This document shows positions 1 to 4,952 of a stretch of DNA of 6,025 bases, one piece after another. A program made the translations under genes and the position numbers. Source of the DNA: Deinococcus sp. (lineage in GTDB: Bacteria > Deinococcota > Deinococci > Deinococcales > Deinococcaceae); NCBI GenBank assembly GCA_025351205.1, contig JANXWI010000190.1:1-6025 (forward strand), in the 5' to 3' direction. Position 1 is the stretch's first letter. The number at the start of each line of letters is the position of its first letter. Under the pieces are notes generated by a model that ran no database searches, was not told the DNA's origin, and saw only the letters and a program-made list of their open reading frames with translations.

Positions 1-176
1 TCTGTCCACTTAGCATAATTGCCGCATACTTATAAATTTCTACATTATTCTGTTTAGATGCAAGTTTGTTTGATAGCGGTCCCATCGGGTTTCAAAAATT
101 ATTTATCCCGGCTCAGGCTGTGGCGGCTGGCGGAGGCGTGCGGGACAGAAGGGCAGCCCCGAACAGCTCACGGCTT
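1..176. other. Non-coding, AT-rich left flank
   Basis: No convincing gene is seen here. The first ~110 nt are clearly AT-rich, unlike the GC-rich rest of the window, with runs such as ttataaattt and aaaaattattta. The remainder up to the NmrA stop codon is GC-rich. The AT-rich part could be the promoter region of a gene to the left (an ATG on the minus strand at 15-13 would read out of the window) or a remnant of foreign DNA. Neither reading can be supported from this window. No clear intrinsic terminator for the NmrA gene was found. Confidence 0.5.
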
Positions 177-1106
177 TTACCTCAGCGCGACTTCACTGCC
201 CCCAGCTTCCATGGCCGCCAGGAGCGCCGTTTTGCCGGCCCCTTCAAGCCAGTCGTTCAGCGTGAGCAAACCGGGAAAGTCTGCTCTCAGGGCGGCGAGA
301 TCGGCGTTACCTGCCAGTCGGCCTTCATCGACCAGGGCGGCCAGACCACCCAGGAAGGCGTTCTCGTGCAGCAGGCTATCTGGAAAGCGCTGATAAACAA
401 TGGGCCGCCCGGCAGCCCGGCTGAAGTTCCCGGCCAGCTGCGCGCCCGTCACCGCGTCTCCGGCAATCTCGAGGGTCTGTCCAGCAAACTTGTCCGGGTC
501 ACCAAAGATGCCGGCCACGATCTTCCCGATGTCCTGAACAGCAATAAACTGCATCGCCTGATCTGGCCGCATAAAAAACGAGAAGGTGCCCTGATCCAGA
601 CCCATGCCGGGCAGCGCCAGGATCTCCATGAAGGCGCTCGGCCTGATGACGGTGCTGCGGAGGCTCAGCCCGCCGAGGTGTTCCTCGATCTCAGCCTTGC
701 TGTCGAAGTGTCCCATGCCAGACCGGGTCGGCCCGGCAGCGTTGGCGGAGCTGTACACCAGATGCTGAACACCGCTGGCGAGGGCCACATCGGCCACCGC
801 TTTGCCGTACCGGACCTCGTCGGCGTCGGTGACGCCGTAGGCCGCGCCCTGGCCCGAACTGGGCTGGACGCTGAACACGCCGTAAGCACCGGCCATGGCC
901 GCCCGGATGGAGGGGAGGTCGGTGAGGTCTCCGTGTACAGGCTGGATGCCCCGCGCCGCCAGAGCCACGGCCTTCTCGCTCGCCGGATCACGGACCAGCG
1001 CCCGCACCTGCCAGCCGTCCGAACGCAGGGCCTCGGCCACGGCACCCCCCTGCTGGCCCGTCGCGCCGAACACGAGGATTATTTTGTCCTGCGGTGTCGT
1101 CTTCAT
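177..1106 (-). CDS. NmrA-like NAD(P)-binding Rossmann-fold protein
   Basis: A 309-residue protein of the NmrA/HSCARG branch of the atypical short-chain dehydrogenase superfamily. A beta strand is followed by the dinucleotide-binding motif GATGQQG (residues 14-20). Arg39 in VRDP fits the usual NADP phosphate contact. GDLTD (59-63), FSVQP (78-82) and SSANAAG (119-125) match the family's strand ends, and HFDSK (133-137) holds the lysine in the place of the SDR catalytic lysine. Length is typical. An upstream in-frame extension is open to 1277, but ATG at 1106 is preferred because the Rossmann strand starts 8 residues later and a TANNNT box lies 7 nt upstream. Known relatives are redox-sensing NADP-binding regulators or NAD(P)H:quinone reductases; the substrate cannot be read from sequence. 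It lies 64 nt downstream of the RHH gene on the same strand but has its own promoter-like box. Confidence 0.9.
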   Translation of the reverse strand: MKTTPQDKIILVFGATGQQGGAVAEALRSDGWQVRALVRDPASEKAVALAARGIQPVHGDLTDLPSIRAAMAGAYGVFSVQPSSGQGAAYGVTDADEVRYGKAVADVALASGVQHLVYSSANAAGPTRSGMGHFDSKAEIEEHLGGLSLRSTVIRPSAFMEILALPGMGLDQGTFSFFMRPDQAMQFIAVQDIGKIVAGIFGDPDKFAGQTLEIAGDAVTGAQLAGNFSRAAGRPIVYQRFPDSLLHENAFLGGLAALVDEGRLAGNADLAALRADFPGLLTLNDWLEGAGKTALLAAMEAGGSEVALR

Positions 1107-1135
1107 GTGGCCGAAGATAGTCTTGCCTCGGACGC
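1107..1135 (-). promoter_or_regulatory. Leaderless promoter of the NmrA-like gene
   Basis: Reading the minus strand, the hexamer TATCTT (1119-1114) sits 7 nt before the ATG at 1106 and fits the Deinococcus TANNNT -10 box of leaderless genes. No Shine-Dalgarno sequence lies in the 15 nt before the start. A TTGCCG at 15-nt spacing upstream (1140-1135) is a weak -35 candidate. Confidence 0.5.
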
Positions 1136-1170
1136 GGCAATGTGAGGCTGGGCGGCAGAACAGAAACCTA

Positions 1171-1404
1171 TCAAAGCCGGTCTTCGCGCTCCAGCCCATG
1201 CCCGCTGTCCAGATCAAAGAGGGGGTGGGCCTGCATCTCCGGGCCAGACTCCCGGTGGGCACGCGCCAGCCCGGCATCCTGAAACACTTTCACCGCCTGC
1301 ACAATCACTTCATTCCTGTTCATCTGATGGTGGCTGGCGTACTCGTCCACGAACGCCAGCAGCGGGGCGGGAAGGCTGACGGTGATCTGGCTGGCGCGTG
1401 ACAT
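1171..1404 (-). CDS. Solitary ribbon-helix-helix antitoxin-like protein
   Basis: A 77-residue protein with an N-terminal RHH DNA-binding domain: the strand QITVSLP (residues 6-12), helix LLAFVDEYASHH, a turn with NRNE, and helix VIVQAVKVF. RHH proteins dimerise through the strand, which also reads DNA. The C-terminal tail ends in DLDSGHGLE, closely matching DLETGEGLE at the same place in the RHH antitoxin at 2727, so the two are probably paralogues and the tail is probably the toxin-binding arm. No toxin follows. The 64 nt between its stop and the NmrA gene encode nothing recognisable in any frame, and the divergent neighbour 43 nt upstream is a P-loop protein. It is therefore an orphan antitoxin or a plain regulator. 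Start ATG at 1404; no Shine-Dalgarno is evident. Confidence 0.8.
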   Translation of the reverse strand: MSRASQITVSLPAPLLAFVDEYASHHQMNRNEVIVQAVKVFQDAGLARAHRESGPEMQAHPLFDLDSGHGLEREDRL

Positions 1405-1413
1405 GGGTTCAGC

Positions 1414-1447
1414 TTGGCCCCAAACCCCAATCGGCTACCCTGTCTCC
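1414..1447 (+). promoter_or_regulatory. Leaderless promoter of the P-loop gene
   Basis: TTGGCC (1414-1419) is followed after 16 nt by TACCCT (1436-1441), which lies 6 nt before the ATG at 1448. This is a -35/-10 pair with the TANNNT consensus placing transcription start at or next to the ATG. The 43-nt gap to the divergent RHH gene must hold both promoters, so RHH binding here could control both genes. Confidence 0.55.
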
Positions 1448-1933
1448 ATGCCTGCCATCCTCATCACCGGCCTGTCGGCCACCGGCAAGTCCAGCGCCCT
1501 GCATGAGCTGGCGCGGCTGGGCCACAGGGTAACAGACACCGACGAAGACGGCTGGTGCGAGTGGGCGCAGACAGAGCACGGCCCCGGCTGGGTGTGGAAA
1601 GGGGACCGCATGGCCGCGCTGCTGGAAGGTCACACCGAAGGCACGCTGTACGTGTCGGGCTGCGTGTCCAACCAGGGAAAGTTCTACCCGCAGTTCAGCG
1701 CCGTGGTGCTGCTCAGCGCCCCCAGAGAGCTACTGCTGCACCGCCTCGCCACGCGTACCAGCAACAACTACGGCAAGAGCGCAGACGAGCGGCAGCTGGT
1801 GCTGGAGCAGCTGGAAACTGTCGAGCCGCTGCTGCGGGCCACAGCCACAGTCGAAATCGACACCTCGAAACCGCTGGCCGAGGTGGTGGCGCAGCTAGTG
1901 GCGACAGGGGCGGCAGGACGCTCCAGCGCTTGA
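1448..1933 (+). CDS. Small P-loop kinase/ATPase of unknown substrate
   Basis: A 161-residue protein with a Walker A motif GLSATGKSS (residues 8-16) directly after the first beta strand. DTDEDGW follows (about residues 31-37), an acidic segment where small-molecule kinases bind substrate or Mg2+. Further on are the strand ending LYVSG, the segment VVLLSAP and the basic lid-like segment LLHRLATRTSNNYGK. The layout and length resemble adenylate/shikimate-kinase-like proteins often annotated only as AAA-family or ATP-binding. It is soluble, with no signal or membrane segment. ATG at 1448 is chosen over open frame upstream because the P-loop strand begins at once and a leaderless -10 box precedes it. 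It ends 1 nt before the stop codon of the convergent VapC gene. A role as a kinase toxin (zeta-like) is possible but unsupported. Confidence 0.8.
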   Translation: MPAILITGLSATGKSSALHELARLGHRVTDTDEDGWCEWAQTEHGPGWVWKGDRMAALLEGHTEGTLYVSGCVSNQGKFYPQFSAVVLLSAPRELLLHRLATRTSNNYGKSADERQLVLEQLETVEPLLRATATVEIDTSKPLAEVVAQLVATGAAGRSSA

Positions 1934-1934
1934 A

Positions 1935-2372
1935 TTACGCGGTCCAGTCTTCGACGCTCAACCCTTCCACGCGCCCGAATTCGCCGGTGTTGTTCGTGAC
2001 GAGCACGGCGTTCAGGGCCAGGGCGTGTCCGGCGATCAGGACGTCATAGGGGCCGATGGGGGTGCCTGCCCTGGCAAGGGTGGCGCGGCATTGACCCGCG
2101 TACTCAGCGGCAGCCCCGTTGAACAGGTGGACATCAAGGGTGGCGCAGAAGGCGTCCAGGCGGGCCGCATTGAAATCCACGCGGGCGCTGCGGTGGACAC
2201 CGAACCAGAGTTCGTGCAGGGTGATGCTCGACATTCCAATTAGATGACCCCTCGCCACGGTGCGTTCCAGCCGCCCGAAGATGCCTTCTGGCCGCTCGTT
2301 CATGGCGAAAATGCAGATATTGGTGTCGAGCAGATACAGCTGAGGTGCAGCAGGTCGAAGTTTCAGCGTCAC
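1935..2372 (-). CDS. vapC: VapC toxin, PIN-domain ribonuclease (TA1)
   Basis: A 145-residue PIN-domain RNase. Acidic metal-binding residues are visible in order: Asp16 in YLLDTN, Glu54 in TLHELWFG, Asp110 in GPYDVLIAGHAL, and Asn128 followed by Glu131 in VTNNTGEF. This is the VapC/FitB-type arrangement that binds Mg2+ or Mn2+ and cuts tRNA or rRNA. It is cytoplasmic and of normal length, with about 11 extra residues before the first strand. The start is GTG at 2372, overlapping the antitoxin stop as GTGA, so the two are probably translationally coupled. Its last codon is 1 nt from the end of the convergent P-loop gene, leaving no room for an intergenic terminator. All active-site positions look intact, so it should be functional. 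Confidence 0.93.
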   Translation of the reverse strand: MTLKLRPAAPQLYLLDTNICIFAMNERPEGIFGRLERTVARGHLIGMSSITLHELWFGVHRSARVDFNAARLDAFCATLDVHLFNGAAAEYAGQCRATLARAGTPIGPYDVLIAGHALALNAVLVTNNTGEFGRVEGLSVEDWTA

Positions 2373-2596
2373 AGGATCGGCTCGCGCTCCTGCATTTCAG
2401 GCTGCTCTCGCTCGAATGTTCCCTCGAAGGCGGTCAGAGCGTCAAAAATTGCCCGTGCATCCTGTTTGCGAACCGGTGTGATCACCAGCTCATGCCCGCG
2501 CCGCACGATCTCGACCTCACCGTAAGGTAGGGCCAGTTCCTGCGGAATCCGCACCGCCTGACTGTTGCCGCTCTTGAAAACCCTGCTCCGTGTCAT
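2369..2596 (-). CDS. vapB: VapB antitoxin, AbrB/SpoVT-like (VagC type) (TA1)
   Basis: A 75-residue antitoxin. The N-terminal swapped-hairpin DNA-binding domain starts RVFKSGNSQAVRIP (residues 5-18), the signature of VapB/VagC proteins, followed by VEIVRRGHELVITP. The acidic C-terminus FEGTFEREQPEMQERE would wrap the VapC active site. It lies directly upstream of vapC with a 4-nt overlap. ATG at 2596 is supported by a strong Shine-Dalgarno AGAGGTGA (2608-2601) 4 nt away, so unlike several neighbours this gene has a leadered mRNA. Toxin and antitoxin together probably repress the operon through the palindrome at 2617-2633. Confidence 0.92.
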   Translation of the reverse strand: MTRSRVFKSGNSQAVRIPQELALPYGEVEIVRRGHELVITPVRKQDARAIFDALTAFEGTFEREQPEMQEREPIL

Positions 2597-2600
2597 GGCT

Positions 2601-2633
2601 TCACCTCTGAGTCAAGTGTATACTGTATCTACA
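2601..2633 (-). promoter_or_regulatory. Promoter/operator and RBS of TA1
   Basis: On the minus strand an imperfect 17-nt palindrome with TGTA and TACA ends (2633-2617) contains TATACA, a plausible -10 box. It is followed by the Shine-Dalgarno AGAGGTGA (2608-2601) before the ATG at 2596. A palindrome over the -10 box is the usual place for VapBC autorepression. No good -35 box is seen. Assignment as operator is inference. Confidence 0.45.
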
Positions 2634-2692
2634 ATCGGCGCGGGTTCGCCATTTCGATCTGCCCAAGCAGCAGCATCATGCAACCAAAATAC

Positions 2693-2736
2693 GTATGCGT
2701 CTCGGTATGCGTGGTAGTATGCATCTATGACATACG
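2693..2736 (+). promoter_or_regulatory. 12-bp-spaced repeats and leaderless promoter of TA2
   Basis: Three 8-bp boxes lie at exact 12-bp steps: GTATGCGT at 2693 and 2705, and GTATGCAT at 2717. An inverted half, CATAC, lies at 2731-2735 inside the first codons. The -10 box TAGTAT (2715-2720) overlaps the third box and is 6 nt before the ATG at 2727, so this is a leaderless promoter covered by the repeats. RHH proteins bind cooperatively to short tandem sites, so this is the likely autorepression operator of the RHH antitoxin. Confidence 0.65.
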
Positions 2737-2969
2737 ACACCACCCAGCGGGTCACGGTCAGCCTGCCACCTACCCTGGCAAACTACCTTGAGGAATACCA
2801 GAAGACGCACCAGATCAGCAGCCGCAGTGAAGCGGTCGCGCATGCTGTCATTGCCCTGCGGGAAAAGGAACTGGCCGAGGCTTACGCCGACTACGCCCGC
2901 TCGAGTGAGTTTGTCGACCTTGAAACGGGTGAAGGTCTGGAAGAACCGGGCGGCAAGAAGTGGCAGTAG
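2727..2969 (+). CDS. RHH (CopG-like) antitoxin of a MazF/PemK-type module (TA2)
   Basis: An 80-residue antitoxin. The RHH domain comprises strand QRVTVSLP (residues 7-14), helix TLANYLEEYQKTHQ, turn with SSRSE, and helix AVAHAVIALREKELAEAY. The C-terminal arm SSEFVDLETGEGLEEPG is acidic and should block the toxin's RNA site. The last 10 nt overlap the toxin gene in another frame. Start ATG at 2727 is supported by the leaderless -10 box and the repeats upstream. Its tail motif DLETGEGLE is shared with the orphan RHH protein at 1171-1404. It is probably the DNA-binding autorepressor of its own operon. Confidence 0.9.
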   Translation: MTYDTTQRVTVSLPPTLANYLEEYQKTHQISSRSEAVAHAVIALREKELAEAYADYARSSEFVDLETGEGLEEPGGKKWQ

Positions 2970-3310
2970 GGCTGATCCGGCGCGGCGATATTCTGCTCAT
3001 CGATTTCAGCCCGGCTCGCAACAACGAGGCCAACTTTACCCGGCCCGCCGTGGTATTGACCAACAACGCGGCCAATGCCAACAACGTGGTCATCTCGGTG
3101 GTGCCGCTGACCACCAGCCTGGGGCGGGTGTATCCGTTTCAGTTGTTGCTGCCGCACCAGCGCACCGGTCTGGATGAAGACAGCAAGGCGCAGGTCGAGC
3201 AGCTTCGGTCTGTCGCCCTGAGCCGCGTGCTTCGTCGGCTGGGATTCGTGCCGGATGACCTGATGGCAGGGCTGAGCGCCAGGGTCATGGAGCATCTGGC
3301 CCTGAACTGA
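2960..3310 (+). CDS. mazF: MazF/PemK-family endoribonuclease toxin (TA2)
   Basis: A 116-residue toxin with the MazF/PemK SH3-like barrel. RRGDILLIDFSPA (residues 7-19) is the conserved first strand region. RPAVVLTNN (28-36) carries the catalytic arginine and VVPLTTS (47-53) the catalytic threonine. Arg28 and Thr51 are 23 residues apart, as Arg25 and Thr48 are in Bacillus subtilis MazF. The later block AQVEQLRSVALSRV matches the family's dimer-side helix. It is known to cut mRNA at short sequences; the target here cannot be predicted. The usual GSE of the early loop is NNE here, a variation that may affect specificity. Start GTG at 2960 lies inside the antitoxin gene with a 10-nt overlap, and no ATG is available. 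It ends at repeat copy A. Confidence 0.92.
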   Translation: MAVGLIRRGDILLIDFSPARNNEANFTRPAVVLTNNAANANNVVISVVPLTTSLGRVYPFQLLLPHQRTGLDEDSKAQVEQLRSVALSRVLRRLGFVPDDLMAGLSARVMEHLALN

Positions 3311-3313
3311 CCG

Positions 3314-3354
3314 CCCCAGCCCCCAGCCGTCCCGACCCGCCCAAACAGAAGCGG
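3314..3354. repeat. C/G-rich TA-border repeat, copy A
   Basis: First of four related ~40-bp non-coding repeats. On the plus strand the C-runs are CCCC-ag-CCCCC-agccgt-CCC-ga-CCC-g-CCC, followed by aaacagaagcg. It fills the 47 nt between the convergent ends of the MazF gene (3310) and the VapC gene (3358). The minus strand has five G-runs with loops of 1 to 6 nt. Confidence 0.8.
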
Positions 3355-3363
3355 GGGCTAGGG
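3314..3363. terminator. Possible bidirectional terminator hairpin
   Basis: AGCCCCC (3318-3324) pairs with GGGGGCT (3353-3359). Beyond one mismatch, CCC (3314-3316) pairs with GGG (3361-3363), giving an 11-position stem with one mismatch around a ~28-nt interior. It sits between two convergent genes and includes the VapC stop codon. No T-tract follows on either strand, so this is at best a non-canonical terminator. Confidence 0.35.
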
Positions 3364-3765
3364 TTGAACCTGAACCAGCTTGAGCGGCAGGTGTTCTGTA
3401 TAGCGCTCAAAATCTTTGTCTTTGGTCAGAATGGGCAATACGAACGTCACGCTGCATGCCGCGATCAGGAAATCCGTGCTGCTGCCCTGAATCCCGTTGC
3501 TGCGGCAGGTGTTGAAAAATTCTGCTGCCAGTTCGTATTCCAGCGCGGTGATTTCCCGGTCAGGCAGGGGCCGCAGACTCTGCCGGATGCGCCCGAAGAC
3601 CTCCTGCCGCCCCAGGCCCTGCAAAACTTCCTGGCGGATGCAGCCGAGCATCTGTACCCTGTTGTCCCGGATCAGGTCACTCAGCATCCTGAGTTCCGGC
3701 GAGGGGTCGCCCGCCCGTTTCCTGAATGCTTCCAACCAGACGTTGCTGTCTACGATAACCTTCAG
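3358..3765 (-). CDS. vapC: VapC toxin, PIN-domain ribonuclease, probable CTG start (TA3)
   Basis: A 135-residue PIN RNase when read from CTG at 3765. The N-terminus then is MKVIVDSNVWLEAF with catalytic Asp6. Glu46 follows in RQEVLQG, Asp98 in STDFLIAA, and Asp116/Asp118 in ILTKDKDF, giving the complete VapC acidic set. The first standard start codon (TTG, 3735) would delete the first strand and Asp6 and has no ribosome site. The frame upstream of the CTG is closed by a stop at 3816-3814 with no ATG, GTG or TTG between. GAGGT, overlapping the antitoxin stop, lies 7 nt before the CTG, an ideal Shine-Dalgarno spacing. The antitoxin ends 10 nt upstream. The stop codon lies at the edge of repeat copy A. 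Alternatives are a mutated start codon or ribosomal frameshifting from the antitoxin. Confidence 0.85.
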   Translation of the reverse strand: MKVIVDSNVWLEAFRKRAGDPSPELRMLSDLIRDNRVQMLGCIRQEVLQGLGRQEVFGRIRQSLRPLPDREITALEYELAAEFFNTCRSNGIQGSSTDFLIAACSVTFVLPILTKDKDFERYTEHLPLKLVQVQP

Positions 3766-3775
3766 GACCCCGACC

Positions 3776-3985
3776 TCATGACCGCTTCCGCTGTGCCCGC
3801 ATCTCCTCGTCGGTCAGCATATCTGCCGGGTCCACCGTGCCGAACAGGTCCAGAATCTTGAGCTGTTCGCGGTGCTGAATATACTCGGTCAGTGCCTCGG
3901 TCACGGTTTCGCGTTTGGTGCGGTGGCCGCTCACTTTCAGGGCTTGCTCCAGCAGGTCCGGGTCGATTTGCAGGTTGGTTGCCAT
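3776..3985 (-). CDS. vapB: VapB-type antitoxin (PF09957-like) (TA3)
   Basis: A 69-residue antitoxin of the VapB family that begins MATNLQIDPDLLEQAL and continues VSGHRTKRETVTEAL, the typical strand and two helices with the TKRE turn. YIQHREQLKILDLFG then leads into the toxin-binding tail DPADMLTDEEMRAQR. It precedes its PIN toxin by 10 nt on the same strand. An upstream in-frame ATG (4042) exists, but ATG at 3985 matches the family start and lies in a repeat-rich promoter. This fold differs from the TA1 VapB, so the two modules are not recent duplicates. Confidence 0.9.
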   Translation of the reverse strand: MATNLQIDPDLLEQALKVSGHRTKRETVTEALTEYIQHREQLKILDLFGTVDPADMLTDEEMRAQRKRS

Positions 3986-4013
3986 GTGTAAAGTCTGACA
4001 CAAAGGGGTGTGT
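3985..4013 (-). promoter_or_regulatory. Candidate operator at the TA3 start codon
   Basis: Plus-strand TGTGT (3985-3989), ACACA (3998-4002) and TGTGT (4009-4013) form two nested inverted repeats around the vapB start, with 8- and 6-nt spacers. On the minus strand CAGACT lies 6 nt before the ATG, one mismatch from the TANNNT leaderless -10 box. Repression by VapB or VapBC at this site is inferred. Confidence 0.4.
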
Positions 4014-4050
4014 GAAAAAGTGGGAGCGGCGGGCGATTGCACTCCAGCCG

Positions 4051-4090
4051 CCCCCAGCCCCCGCTACCCTGACCCACCCAGGCAGAAGCC
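4051..4090. repeat. C/G-rich TA-border repeat, copy B
   Basis: Second copy: CCCCC-ag-CCCCC-gcta-CCC-tga-CCC-a-CCC, followed by aggcagaagcc. It lies between the TA3 promoter and the 3' end of the TA4 toxin. A perfect small hairpin CAGGC-AGAA-GCCTG (4079-4092) occupies its right end. Confidence 0.8.
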
Positions 4091-4111
4091 TGAGCAGGTG
4101 AACTTCTGAAT

Positions 4112-4504
4112 CTACCGAATCAGTTCTACCTTGATGGGTAGATCGGGGATCGCCTGCCAGCCGCGTTCAGCCGTCAGTACGTCCATGCTCAGGGCTTCTG
4201 CCGTGCCCAGGCAGGCCACGTCACCCAGACTCAGGTTATAGGGCGACTTGCGGGCGTAGTAGAACACCGCTCGCTCCCGGCACCTCGCGTCAAACGGCAC
4301 TTCTGTGAGCAATGACAACAGTTTTATGTAGCGCTCATGGACCTGTCCATGCGTAAATTGACCACGCCCCACCAGCTTGCCTTCGACCTCGGTCAACGTC
4401 ACGCTGCTGACCCAACAGGGTTGCCTGGAAATGATGTTCAGCACCACATCGGTACCGGGTTCATCTGTCAGGTAAGCCAGCAGGGCCGAAGCATCAAGGA
4501 GCAA
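4112..4504 (-). CDS. vapC: VapC-like PIN-domain ribonuclease toxin (TA4)
   Basis: A 130-residue PIN RNase. Asp4 in LLDASALLAYL, Glu39 in TLTEVEGKL, Asp95 in LSLGDVACL and Glu113 in LTAERGW supply the metal-binding acids; a glutamate in the last position is seen in this PIN subgroup. The domain is complete, cytoplasmic and of usual length. The start is TTG at 4504, only 5 nt after the antitoxin stop. No ATG or GTG is available between the antitoxin stop and the first strand, and the Shine-Dalgarno is weak, so translation probably depends on the upstream cistron. Repeat copy B lies about 20 nt beyond its stop codon. Confidence 0.92.
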   Translation of the reverse strand: MLLDASALLAYLTDEPGTDVVLNIISRQPCWVSSVTLTEVEGKLVGRGQFTHGQVHERYIKLLSLLTEVPFDARCRERAVFYYARKSPYNLSLGDVACLGTAEALSMDVLTAERGWQAIPDLPIKVELIR

Positions 4505-4509
4505 ACCGC

Positions 4510-4776
4510 TTACCAGCCCTTCTGGGCGGCTTCGGCACGGCGGTCATCTAGTAGTTCCTGTGTCAGATCGCGCTGCGCGGCCTCGCCTGTTTTCTTCAGG
4601 CTACCCTGAAGCTCCAGCGCCAGCAAATGCCGACTGGTCAGGCGGTAGCCGCTCCCGTCTTTAAGCAGGATCAGCTCGTCGCCTTCCTTGACGCCCAGGT
4701 CGGCGCGAACGTCTGTGGGCACCACGAGGCGGCCCTGTGCCTGAAGCTTAAGGTGATAGGCATGTGGAGCGGTCAT
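4510..4776 (-). CDS. AbrB/MazE-like antitoxin (TA4)
   Basis: An 88-residue antitoxin with an N-terminal AbrB-type swapped-hairpin DNA-binding domain: YHLKLQAQGRLVVPTDVRADLGVKEGDELILLKDG (residues about 7-41; R-VVP and L-VKEGD are hallmark blocks). It is followed by a helical charged C-terminus rich in Lys, Arg and Glu that should bind the PIN toxin. ATG at 4776 is preferred over a GTG at 4800 because a TACACT -10 box ends 5 nt before it, and the longer form would put the promoter inside the gene. It is separated from the toxin by 5 nt. Confidence 0.9.
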   Translation of the reverse strand: MTAPHAYHLKLQAQGRLVVPTDVRADLGVKEGDELILLKDGSGYRLTSRHLLALELQGSLKKTGEAAQRDLTQELLDDRRAEAAQKGW

Positions 4777-4781
4777 GCCTG

Positions 4782-4808
4782 AGTGTAGCAATTCAGGCAC
4801 GCTGTAAA
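4782..4808 (-). promoter_or_regulatory. Leaderless promoter of TA4
   Basis: On the minus strand TTTACA (4808-4803) and TACACT (4787-4782) are separated by 15 nt, and the ATG at 4776 follows 5 nt later. The -10 fits TANNNT and there is no Shine-Dalgarno, so a leaderless transcript is expected. Confidence 0.55.
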
Positions 4809-4829
4809 GGTGCTCCCTATCTACCGCCT

Positions 4830-4867
4830 CCCAGCCCCTGTCACCCCAGCCCGCCCAAGCAGCGGCG
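4830..4867. repeat. C/G-rich TA-border repeat, copy C
   Basis: Third copy: CCC-ag-CCCC-tgtca-CCCC-ag-CCC-g-CCC, followed by aagcagcggcg. It lies in the 176-nt gap between the divergent TA4 and TA5 promoters, so it cannot be a terminator of either adjacent gene. Confidence 0.8.
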
Positions 4868-4910
4868 TGAGCTGGTGATCGAACCTATTTCGCTCCTGAA
4901 GTCCTCGTCA

Positions 4911-4952
4911 TGATATACTCTTGAAGGTAAGAATTTACTCCTGGGGGTGTTC
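4911..4952 (+). promoter_or_regulatory. Promoter and direct-repeat operator of TA5
   Basis: TGATATACT (4911-4919) is an extended -10 box. It overlaps the first of two 12-bp direct repeats, TACTCTTGAAGG (4916-4927) and TACTCCTGGGGG (4936-4947), exactly 20 bp apart, so on the same DNA face. A weaker relative, CTCCTGAAG, lies at 4893-4901. A G-run (4943-4947) close to the ATG at 4953 may act as ribosome site. Binding by the HTH protein encoded next is inferred. Confidence 0.55.

Noticed and set aside
66..1145. Long plus-strand open frame opposite the NmrA gene
   Set aside because: It is the antisense shadow of a high-GC gene; its translation has no recognisable domain, while the minus strand encodes a clear Rossmann protein.
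2661..2674. gcccaagcagcagc resembling the right end of the border repeats
   Set aside because: It matches only about 14 nt and lacks the C-run part, so it may be chance; it is not counted as a fifth copy.
2678..2788. Short plus-strand ORF starting MQPKYVCVSVCVV across the TA2 promoter
   Set aside because: The Val-Cys repeats are simply the 12-bp operator repeats read in frame; the ORF overlaps the RHH gene and has no ribosome site.
4798..4800. GTG as an earlier start for the AbrB-like antitoxin
   Set aside because: It would place the TACACT -10 box within the coding region; ATG at 4776 has proper promoter spacing.
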